Origin: Dehalococcoidia bacterium
GTDB taxonomy: Bacteria; Chloroflexota; Dehalococcoidia; UBA6926
Assembly (NCBI GenBank): GCA_030754805.1
Contig: JASLZO010000032.1
Location: forward strand, 1-9,053
DNA length: 9,053 nt
Direction of reading: 5' to 3'
A model generated the notes under the pieces. That model had not been told where the DNA came from and made no database searches. It worked only from the letters and a program-made list of their open reading frames with translations. A program made the translations under genes and the position numbers. Below are positions 1 to 5,782 of this stretch, in pieces (positions within the stretch are counted from its first letter, which is position 1; each line of letters begins with the position of its first letter).

Positions 1-960
1 CTCAAGCAGGAAATGGGCGCCTGCCGCAATCATCACTCCGTTATCGGTGCACAGACTTGGTCGCGGGCACCAGAGGGGAAGCGGCACCCGAGCCAAGACC
101 TCTCGTCTCAGGGCACCATTCGCAGCCACGCCGCCCGAAAGCATCACGGCTTTGGCGCCGTAGTCTTTCGCAGCGTCCCGCAGCCTGGTCGCCAGCACTT
201 CAATCGCCGCCTGCTGGAACCCTGCTGCTAGATCGTTGACCTGCCCGGTGGACAACCCGTCTGTCCCTCCACGTTCATCAACCGCCCGAAGGACGGCAGA
301 TTTCAGGCCGCTGAAGCTGAAATCGCGTGAGTCCCGGATCCGTGGTCGCGGAAATGAAACCGGATCATGGGAATGAGTTGCGGCCTGTTCGACCGGCGGA
401 CCTCCCGGAAATCCGAGGCCAAGCATCCTCGCCACTTTGTCGAACCCTTCCCCAACTGCGTCATCGCGAGTCCTCCCAAGTAGTCGATAATCCCCGTGTC
501 CGTTGATCAACACGAGATCCGTGTGGCCCCCTGAGGCGATCAGTGCGACCGACGGGGAGGGAGGGTCTCCCTTGTGTTCATCGTCCCACTGCCCGTCCTC
601 GATCCAGTTCGCGTACAGGTGTCCTTCGAGGTGATGAACGCCAAGCAATGGGAGGTCCCACGAGAAGGCCAGCGCCTTCGCGAAATTGAGGCCCACTAAG
701 AGGGAGCCGGCCAGGCCTGGGCCGTACGTTACCGCGACCGCTTCGATCCCCAGCGCCTGCGGTCCGTCACTCATCATGTCCTTCAACAAGGCCGGAAACG
801 ACGTCAGGTGTTGCCTGGATGCGATCTCTGGGACCACTCCGCCGAACCGGTTATGGAGGTCGGCCTGGCTCGCGAGCGCATGTGCGACGATCTGGCGTCC
901 GTCCTCGACGACGGCGATTCCGCTTTCATCACATGACGATTCGATCCCCAGGACGCGCAA
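1..960 (-). CDS. tsaD: tRNA N6-adenosine threonylcarbamoyltransferase TsaD, C-terminus cut by window edge
   Basis: TsaD transfers the threonylcarbamoyl group from threonylcarbamoyl-AMP to A37 of ANN-decoding tRNAs, forming t6A; in bacteria it works with TsaB and TsaE in the cytoplasm. The frame is open for 320 codons from a TTG start. The N-terminus reads LGIESSCDESGIAVVED (residues 4-20), the classic Kae1/TsaD ATPase start. The metal-binding HxxxH is H110-LEG-H114 in the context GVHHLEGHLYAN. ASGGHTDL, GEGFDKVARMLGL, FSFSGLKSA and, at the very edge, LCTDNGVMIAAGAHF are also seen. Bacterial TsaD is about 335-340 residues, so roughly 15-20 C-terminal residues are missing. No ATG lies near the start; TTG at 960 places the conserved LGIE motif correctly and follows the upstream stop by 8 nt, so the two genes are probably co-transcribed. 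A short acidic stretch (EDGQWDDEHKGDPPSPS) before the SGGHT motif is longer than in E. coli TsaD. No tsaB, tsaC or tsaE is in the window. Confidence 0.97.
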   Translation of the reverse strand, partial: MRVLGIESSCDESGIAVVEDGRQIVAHALASQADLHNRFGGVVPEIASRQHLTSFPALLKDMMSDGPQALGIEAVAVTYGPGLAGSLLVGLNFAKALAFSWDLPLLGVHHLEGHLYANWIEDGQWDDEHKGDPPSPSVALIASGGHTDLVLINGHGDYRLLGRTRDDAVGEGFDKVARMLGLGFPGGPPVEQAATHSHDPVSFPRPRIRDSRDFSFSGLKSAVLRAVDERGGTDGLSTGQVNDLAAGFQQAAIEVLATRLRDAAKDYGAKAVMLSGGVAANGALRREVLARVPLPLWCPRPSLCTDNGVMIAAGAHFLLE

Positions 961-968
961 AATGCCGG

Positions 969-1676
969 CTATTCGCCCTGCGGCCGGAATCTCGCGACCA
1001 GGGCGGCGAATTCGCGCTCGTTATCGACCAGCCGATAGATGGCCTGCGCAGACCCGTCGGATCCTGCCGCGAGCAGCGCCTCCAGCGCCCGGTCGTTGAC
1101 TCGTTCAGAGAGCGAGGTCCACGACAACACCAATTCGACTTCGGGAGCGACCGGGCGTCGGACCAGCCGGGGCGTCAATTCACCTTCAGCTCCAAGCGGA
1201 ACGTCCAGCAGATCCGAATCATCGCCGCCTTGACTGGGCCTGAGGAGTCCGTCCGTTTCGCTTGTGAACAGCGCGAGCGAAGGTCCGGCCCAAGCCACAT
1301 AGATCTCGTCACCACGCATCGCCGCAAGCGTGACGCCTGCTTTCCAGTCTCGTGCGGCATAGTCTGAAAGGCTTTCGTGGGCGTTGGTCAAAGCCTGATT
1401 GAACAGACGAGTGATGCTCAATCGCGGTTCGGCGAAAGCAGCATCCACCGCGTCCCAGACCACGCCCGCCACGTCGGTCGCCGGACCGGAGGCGATCTCC
1501 ACGATGCCGTAGACCGTATCGGCCCCGTCTCGCCCACCCTCCCATCTCCGGAGGTATGGGTCCCAGGGGTCCGCTCTCCCTTCATGGATGCTGAATCCTG
1601 TTGCAGCGACAGCCGTCATGAGCACCTTATCCAAAGCTGCCCCAGTGTATCGCGGCGTCGGTGTCAGAACTTGCAT
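969..1676 (-). CDS. Degenerate PPM/PP2C-fold protein, possible pseudophosphatase
   Basis: This 235-residue soluble protein has no signal peptide or membrane segment. I do not recognise it as a named family, but its segment order resembles a PP2C-type phosphatase: VYGIVEIASGP (55-65) sits where PP2C has the VaDGMGG strand, a helix ending ALTNAHESL (95-103) where the AN-containing helix lies, GVTLAAM (114-120) for the GTT strand, EIYVAWAGPSLALF (124-137) for the vanVGDSRayl strand, and ELVLSWTSLSERVND (181-195) for the LLCSDGLtd strand. In each place the metal-binding aspartate is absent (DGMGG to EIASGP, GDSR to AGPSL, SDGL to TSLS). If the alignment holds, it cannot be a normal metal-dependent phosphatase and may be a binding or scaffold protein. 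The upstream start is ATG 1676 with no clear ribosome site; Met20 is an alternative start. It lies 8 nt upstream of tsaD on the same strand. The fold call is inference; an unrelated fold is possible. Confidence 0.75.
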   Translation of the reverse strand: MQVLTPTPRYTGAALDKVLMTAVAATGFSIHEGRADPWDPYLRRWEGGRDGADTVYGIVEIASGPATDVAGVVWDAVDAAFAEPRLSITRLFNQALTNAHESLSDYAARDWKAGVTLAAMRGDEIYVAWAGPSLALFTSETDGLLRPSQGGDDSDLLDVPLGAEGELTPRLVRRPVAPEVELVLSWTSLSERVNDRALEALLAAGSDGSAQAIYRLVDNEREFAALVARFRPQGE

Positions 1677-1677
1677 C

Positions 1678-1720
1678 GCTCAAGCTTTCGAGCGACCAGA
1701 AATGGAACTCAGTTCTGGTC
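1678..1720 (-). promoter_or_regulatory. Two adjacent inverted repeats in the leader of the PP2C-like gene
   Basis: Immediately upstream of ATG 1676 on the minus strand lie two potential hairpins. The nearer (1677-1694) has the arms CGCTC and GAGCG around an 8-nt centre that contains AAGCTT. The farther has a perfect 8-bp stem, GACCAGAA (1694-1701) with TTCTGGTC (1713-1720), and an 11-nt loop that itself holds GAACT-C-AGTTC. A TACAAT hexamer (minus strand, 1746-1741) could be a -10 box that places both in the 5' leader, but I see no convincing -35. They could be operator half-sites or translational control hairpins. The repeats are seen; any function is inferred. Confidence 0.35.
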
Positions 1721-1828
1721 TCGTCGCGCTAGAAGTTGCCATTGTAGACCACCAACATACACGGGTTAGACGTCGGGCCAACTGAAAGCAACCGTCGATC
1801 TGTTGATCCCGCCCTCAGTCTCGGAATC

Positions 1829-1834
1829 GGAGGG
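1829..1834 (+). promoter_or_regulatory. Shine-Dalgarno site deciding the GTG start at 1841
   Basis: GGAGGG lies 6 nt upstream of GTG 1841, which is close to ideal spacing. The in-frame ATG at 1856 would be 21 nt away, so the GTG is the better start. This good site is the main reason for believing the small open frame downstream is a real gene. Confidence 0.6.
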
Positions 1835-1840
1835 AGCAGG

Positions 1841-2125
1841 GTGGAAACTTCGGATATGAATTGGGAAGTCAGCGCGTGCGGCAGTGACCGGATCACCCCA
1901 AACCTTTCCACACAACGCGAACGCGTCGATAATGTGGACGAGTCCGCCCTTCAGTTGGCGGAGGCGATAACCAAGTTCCCTGAGATTCGGCCCGAGATGA
2001 GTTCAGCGGCTCGGAGCGACATCGTGGGGCTATTGGCCTTCGTTCTGGAAGACGTTTGGGAGCTTCAGGACTCCGATGGCCTTCGCCTCTACGGCAACAT
2101 GCTTGCCGTCGGCGAGGGGATGTAG
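1841..2125 (+). CDS. Small hypothetical protein, 94 residues
   Basis: I do not recognise this protein. It starts with GTG behind a well-placed GGAGGG and ends with TAG 11 nt before the convergent membrane-protein gene. It is acidic, without signal peptide, cysteine motif or transmembrane segment. The first 30 residues look polar and flexible; from about residue 34 the sequence alternates hydrophobic and charged residues (ALQLAEAITKF, then DIVGLLAFVLEDVWELQ), as expected for two or three amphipathic helices and a small helical domain or dimeriser. Third codon positions favour G and C, in line with real genes here, but less strongly than in the long genes. The two minus-strand frames across this stretch have compositions unlike proteins. 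No function can be assigned. It may be lineage-specific, and it could still be a chance frame. Confidence 0.5.
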   Translation: METSDMNWEVSACGSDRITPNLSTQRERVDNVDESALQLAEAITKFPEIRPEMSSAARSDIVGLLAFVLEDVWELQDSDGLRLYGNMLAVGEGM

Positions 2126-2136
2126 CACCCGACCGA

Positions 2137-2979
2137 TCACCCGTCGAGTTGCCGGACCGGGGTTCCTGTCTGAACGCCCCGTTTCCTCCTGGGCGTCCAC
2201 CGACGTTCGAGTAACCGATCGGCGAGTCGGACGGTCTGCACCACCGACCAAGCGAATGGCACGTAACCACCGTATCCGAGGATCGGCATCTCGAATACTT
2301 TGCCGAAGCCCAGGAGTGGAATCTCGTACTCCCATTTCGGGTACGCCCAGAAATTCCAGAATTCCCATAGAACCCCGCACGTGATTCCCGCGGCCCCGAT
2401 GAGCAGCGCTTCACGCCATCGACCCCGAATGATGTCACGCGTGAGTCCTCTCCCTCCGGCTGCTACCAGGAGTCCATCGGCGATTAGGAATGGCGCGATC
2501 CACGTCAGTGGGTAGAATACGATGGGAAGAATGAGCACCAGACCCTGGAGAGCGAAACCGAGACCAAGTAACCACTGCGGAGACGGCTGAGACATTTCGA
2601 TTGCGATCGTGTCAGGAGCAGCAGATCCGGTCGCTCGTTCCCAGAGCGAGGTCGCAGCGACGATCGCCGGAACGACCGTGGAAAACGCGATCGTCGAAAG
2701 GAAGCCGTAGAGCAACAGCACGTACTCCTCGTCGTAGACGTACTCCCAGTTCGCGACTCGAGCGTTCACTATCTCGAACCACCACCAGAGCGGCACCGAC
2801 ATTGCTGACAGTGCCAGGTGGCGACGGATGGAGGGGTATCCGGTGGTCGTTACTGCCCACATCAGCAAGGCCGCGCCCGTCCAGAGCGCCCAGAACGCCA
2901 GCGGATTCCAGGGGGTTTTGACGGCCCAGAGCAACCACCAACCCGAGACGCCAAGAACCAATCCAAGGGCAATCACCAT
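2137..2979 (-). CDS. Uncharacterised polytopic membrane protein with an internal repeat
   Basis: This 280-residue protein is very hydrophobic and rich in tryptophan, with about seven or eight likely membrane segments (roughly 3-20, 28-44, 54-71, 86-110, 135-153, 155-174, 190-211 and 226-250) and a basic cytoplasmic-looking tail (RRKR near 264-267). I cannot assign a function. Two stretches resemble each other: residues 64-107, beginning LWWWFEIVNARVANWEY, and residues 204-248, beginning LWEFWNFWAYPKWEY. Each continues into a hydrophobic run with glycine and aromatic residues. This suggests an ancient internal duplication and a pseudo-symmetric pore or active site. The overall pattern (tryptophan-glutamate rich helices, PxGY/PFAW-like ends) faintly recalls carotenoid-biosynthesis/CruF-type membrane proteins, but I would not name it so. 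The start is ATG 2979 with a weak GGTCGGGG site. The gene is divergent from the corC-like operon and convergent with the small gene at 1841. Confidence 0.9.
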   Translation of the reverse strand: MVIALGLVLGVSGWWLLWAVKTPWNPLAFWALWTGAALLMWAVTTTGYPSIRRHLALSAMSVPLWWWFEIVNARVANWEYVYDEEYVLLLYGFLSTIAFSTVVPAIVAATSLWERATGSAAPDTIAIEMSQPSPQWLLGLGFALQGLVLILPIVFYPLTWIAPFLIADGLLVAAGGRGLTRDIIRGRWREALLIGAAGITCGVLWEFWNFWAYPKWEYEIPLLGFGKVFEMPILGYGGYVPFAWSVVQTVRLADRLLERRWTPRRKRGVQTGTPVRQLDG

Positions 2980-3167
2980 GCCCCGACCATTTGGGGAAGT
3001 GCTGTCAATTCTAACGATGGATCCGGCTCCCTATGTGGGCCGTCTCATGAATTGATTATCTCGATGCCGACCTCGCTCCCTGAAAAATGCAACGATAATC
3101 GTATTCGTCCCCCGCGGAATCCCGATACCGCCGAGGTTCGGTCGGTTCGGGTTGGAGTGACCTTCTG
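2980..3167. promoter_or_regulatory. Divergent intergenic region, presumed promoters of both flanking genes
   Basis: This 188-bp spacer separates two divergent genes, so it must hold the start of the plus-strand operon and probably that of the membrane-protein gene. It is locally A+T-richer, with a plus-strand GATAAT at 3094-3099 that could be a -10 box, but no matching -35 at 16-18 nt. The ribosome site for the plus gene is GGAG at 3154-3157, 10 nt before ATG 3168. No coding frame, riboswitch or tRNA was recognised here. Confidence 0.35.
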
Positions 3168-4430
3168 ATGCAAAACGTGGAACCCTTCAGCATCGCCATC
3201 CTTGGCGCGTGCCTCCTCTTTTCGGCCTTTTTCTCAGGCACCGAGGCCGCTTTCCTTGCGACTCAGCGCCATCGGTTGCGCCATCTGGCCGCAACTGGGT
3301 CAGCGAGTGCCGCAACCGTCGAGCGTCTGATGGAACGACCAGAGAAATTCCTTTCTACGGTGCTCGTCGGGAACAACCTTTTCAACACGGCCGCGGCCGC
3401 GCTGGCCACGACCATCTCAGTCTCGGTGTTCGGCACGTCGAATGCCACCGCGGTGCTCTGGGCCACTGGCACCGTCACGATCGCGCTCCTTGTCATCGGT
3501 GAGATCACGCCAAAGACGGTTGCCTCGCGTCACGCGGAGCGCACGATCGTGTTCGCCGTCCATCCGTTTCGCCTACTGTCGCTTCTCCTGGCTCCCGTTG
3601 CTTTCATCTTCAACCTTTACGCGACCGGTGTCGCCCGCGTCGTCGGAAGATCCTCCGGGGGCCCAACGACCGCCGACGAACTCCAGACCCTTGTCACCAC
3701 CGGGGTCGAAGCAGGGACAGTTGAAGAGCACGAGGCCGAGTTGGTTCAGAATGTCTTCCGTTTCGGAGACCGGATGGTCCGCGAGATTATGACTCCCCGT
3801 TCCGAAATCGCATGGATTAAGGCAGGTACGACATTCAGCGAATTCCTCACCACCTATGCCGAGCAGGCTCACTCGAGATTCCCGGTGTTTGACAATGACC
3901 CCGACCAGGGCATCGGTTTCGTGTCGATCAAAGACGTCCTGCGGAGCCAGGCCGCGGGCGACCTGCTGATGAACAGTTCAATCACATCCTCGCTCCGGGA
4001 AGCACACTATGTGCCTGAGACGAAGCGGATCTCCGACCTGCTGCAAGAGATGCGCGCGGACCGTTCTCCGGTTTCGCTTGTCGTGGACGAGTTCGGCGGG
4101 ATTGCCGGCCTGGTCACCCTGCGCAGGCTGGTCGAGGAAGTGGTCGGACGCGTAGAAGAAGAGGGCGAACGCACCATCTTCCAGAAATTGGATGAGCGAA
4201 CCGCGCAGGTCAACGGGTTCATGAACATCGAAGACTTGAACGAACAACTGGACATCTCGCTCCCGGATGGCGGCACCGACTACGAAACCGTGGCAGGATT
4301 CATCATGACCCGCCTCGGCCACATCCCGACCGAAGATGAGACGGTCGAATACGGACGCTACACCCTCACTATCGCCCGCATGAATGGCTCCAGAATCGAA
4401 GAGGTTCTGATCCGGAGCGAGGGGGAGTGA
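3168..4430 (+). CDS. HlyC/CorC family (CNNM-type) transporter: DUF21, two CBS domains, CorC_HlyC domain
   Basis: Members of this family are inner-membrane proteins linked to Mg2+/Co2+ efflux and resistance; the haemolysin name is historical. The 420-residue length and domain order are typical. The DUF21 transmembrane domain covers about 1-175, with FFSGTEAAFLATQ (21-33), LVGNNLFNTAAAALAT (66-81) and GEITPKTVASRHAE (111-124), the conserved family motifs. After VREIMTPRSEI (194-204) come a CBS pair, with RFPVFDNDPDQGIGFVSIKDVL (227-248, shown in parts) and VDEFGGIAGLVTLRRLVEE (286-304), where CBS domains bind adenine nucleotides. The C-terminal CorC_HlyC domain spans about 320-418, including VNGFMNIEDLNEQL and TVAGFIMTRLGHIP. 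The start is ATG 3168. It is the first gene of the five-gene plus-strand cluster and overlaps the next gene by 4 nt. The exact ion and direction of transport cannot be read from sequence. Confidence 0.95.
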   Translation: MQNVEPFSIAILGACLLFSAFFSGTEAAFLATQRHRLRHLAATGSASAATVERLMERPEKFLSTVLVGNNLFNTAAAALATTISVSVFGTSNATAVLWATGTVTIALLVIGEITPKTVASRHAERTIVFAVHPFRLLSLLLAPVAFIFNLYATGVARVVGRSSGGPTTADELQTLVTTGVEAGTVEEHEAELVQNVFRFGDRMVREIMTPRSEIAWIKAGTTFSEFLTTYAEQAHSRFPVFDNDPDQGIGFVSIKDVLRSQAAGDLLMNSSITSSLREAHYVPETKRISDLLQEMRADRSPVSLVVDEFGGIAGLVTLRRLVEEVVGRVEEEGERTIFQKLDERTAQVNGFMNIEDLNEQLDISLPDGGTDYETVAGFIMTRLGHIPTEDETVEYGRYTLTIARMNGSRIEEVLIRSEGE

Positions 4431-5110
4431 TTGCTCAGCGCCTACGGATCGAATTCGCCAAAGGCGACGCCATCCGTTTCATTTCCCACCTCGACCTCAT
4501 GCGCGTGTGGCACCGAACGCTGCGCCGTGCGGCGGTCCCACTCGCCTATTCAGAAGGATTCGTTCCGCGTCCACGCATCTCGCTTGCCGCCCCCCTCTCC
4601 GTCGGTGCCACGGGGCAGGCAGAGTTGATGGACGTGTATCTCGAACGCCGTGTTTCGCCGCTCACGCTGATGAAGATGCTGAGGCCCCAGATGCCTGACG
4701 GTCTGGAAACAAGCGCGGTCGAGGAGGTGCCCCCATCGCTGCCGTCGCTGCAATCGCTCGTTCATTCGGCCGAGTACTCGGTCACCGGCTGCCTCGGCAC
4801 CGCATCGCAGACGCGAACCGTCGTGGAGGAATCGATTTCTGAATTCCTAGCCGCGAAGGAATTCCCCTGGCAGCACCGCCGTGAGGATGAGACGCGCGAG
4901 TACGACCTCCGAAGACTCGTCTTCGACATTAGGCTGAGGAGCTGGGACGAGGGGCCCGAAATCGAGTACTCCATGACGATGAACCTTCGGGCCGACACGG
5001 AGGGAACGGGAAGGCCGGACCAGGTGCTCGCGGCGGTTGGTCTCCCCGATACGTGGGTCTCCATCCATCGCTCGGCAATCGTGCTCCAGCGTCGGCAGGC
5101 GAAGGGCTGA
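4427..5110 (+). CDS. DUF2344 / TIGR03936 radical-SAM-associated protein
   Basis: The N-terminus matches the TIGR03936 (DUF2344) family: LRIEFAKGDAIRFISHLDLM (6-25), then RTLRRAAVPLAYSEGFVPRPR (30-50, shown in parts) and ISLAAPLSVGATG (51-63). The SHLD motif and the GF-P-P-R segment are the hallmarks. These proteins usually sit beside, or are fused to, a B12-binding radical SAM protein (TIGR03960), and in some lineages are near ribonuclease G or ribosomal protein genes; their biochemical role is not established. At 227 residues the length is normal. The start is GTG 4427, which overlaps the corC-like stop as GTGA and is preceded by a purine-rich GAGGGGG site. The C-terminal half (about 115-225) is less conserved and holds a second alpha/beta-looking region. 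No radical SAM gene is in this window, so the usual pairing is not seen here. Confidence 0.93.
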   Translation: MIAQRLRIEFAKGDAIRFISHLDLMRVWHRTLRRAAVPLAYSEGFVPRPRISLAAPLSVGATGQAELMDVYLERRVSPLTLMKMLRPQMPDGLETSAVEEVPPSLPSLQSLVHSAEYSVTGCLGTASQTRTVVEESISEFLAAKEFPWQHRREDETREYDLRRLVFDIRLRSWDEGPEIEYSMTMNLRADTEGTGRPDQVLAAVGLPDTWVSIHRSAIVLQRRQAKG

Positions 5111-5115
5111 TCACC

Positions 5116-5775
5116 TTGCCCCTCTACTTGATCCGCCATGGGGAGACCGACTGGAATCACGAGGGACGTGCCCAAGGTCGGCGAGATATGCCCTTGAATG
5201 AGGTGGGCGTGGCTCAGGCGGGCGCGCTTGCGAAGCGGTTCCGGGACGAACCCGTGGCCGCGATCTACTCGAGCCCCTCCAGGCGGGCACTCGATACAGC
5301 CAATAGCATCGCTGGACTGCACCCGGTCAAAGTCGAGACCCGGGAGGACCTCCTGGAGATGGACCTGGGCGAGCTGGATGGCGTCAAGCTCGGCGAGATG
5401 CGGGATAAGTTCCCGGATTTCTTCGCGCACTGGATGTCGGATGCGGGAACCGCACGCTTCCCCGGTGGCGAGACCCTCGAGGAGACCCAGGCACGCACAT
5501 GGGGCACCGTCATGCGGTTCGTCCAGGACCACGCGCCGGAAGAACCCGTCCTATTGGTCTCGCACGCATTCGCCACGTATTCAATCCTGTGTCGAGCGCT
5601 GGGCATGCCACTTTCGAACTACGGGCGCCTCCGCCAGGACCCGGCCGCCGTGAGCGCCCTCACGTGGCGCCATCGCCTAGGGACTGATCCGGGCGAGGGC
5701 AACTTTGTCCTCCTTGCCTCCAACCAAACGCATCACCTGGACGGCGTCGCCGAGCCAACGATCCCATCGTCCTGA
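5116..5775 (+). CDS. Histidine phosphatase superfamily protein (phosphoglycerate mutase-like)
   Basis: This protein belongs to the branch of the histidine phosphatase superfamily that transfers phosphate through a phospho-histidine. With the TTG start at 5116 it has 219 residues: LYLIRHGETDWN (3-14) gives the catalytic R7-H8-G9 motif, SSPSRRALDTA (52-62) the second arginine, EMDLGELDG (81-89) the acid residue region, FPGGETLEE (115-123) a family motif, and LLVSHA (146-151) the second histidine H150. VSHA replaces the commoner VSHG. The substrate cannot be told: cofactor-dependent mutase, alpha-ribazole phosphatase (CobC) and broad phosphatase members share these motifs. The reading frame is open further upstream to an ATG at 5053, but that would overlap the DUF2344 gene by 58 nt; TTG 5116 follows its stop by 5 nt with GAAGGG at 5101-5106 as ribosome site. 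It is probably co-transcribed with its neighbours. Confidence 0.93.
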   Translation: MPLYLIRHGETDWNHEGRAQGRRDMPLNEVGVAQAGALAKRFRDEPVAAIYSSPSRRALDTANSIAGLHPVKVETREDLLEMDLGELDGVKLGEMRDKFPDFFAHWMSDAGTARFPGGETLEETQARTWGTVMRFVQDHAPEEPVLLVSHAFATYSILCRALGMPLSNYGRLRQDPAAVSALTWRHRLGTDPGEGNFVLLASNQTHHLDGVAEPTIPSS

Positions 5776-5782
5776 AAATCCA

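Noticed and set aside
686..1367. Plus-strand open frames of 137 and 182 codons
   Set aside because: They lie opposite tsaD and the PP2C-like gene, with Arg/Pro-rich low-complexity translations and no motifs.
1893..2438. Minus-strand open frame of 181 codons
   Set aside because: It overlaps the membrane-protein gene in another frame on the same strand and the small gene on the other; its Arg/Ser/Gly-rich composition is typical of a shadow frame.
3054..3100. Inverted repeat GATTATC / GATAATC in the divergent spacer
   Set aside because: Only 7 bp with a 33-nt separation; this is expected by chance in A+T-richer DNA and does not form a good hairpin.
5053..5115. Upstream ATG start for the histidine phosphatase
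   Set aside because: It would add 21 residues overlapping the DUF2344 gene before the conserved LYLIRHG strand; TTG 5116 has a ribosome-like site and normal family length. Not fully excluded.
4762..5532. Long minus-strand open frame of 256 codons opposite the DUF2344 and phosphatase genes
   Set aside because: It is antisense to two genes with clear family motifs, and its translation has no recognisable domain; open antisense frames are common in GC-rich DNA.
5705..5782. Upstream start for tilS
   Set aside because: The extra 26 residues overlap the phosphatase gene and do not resemble a TilS N-terminus; ATG 5783 fits the family.
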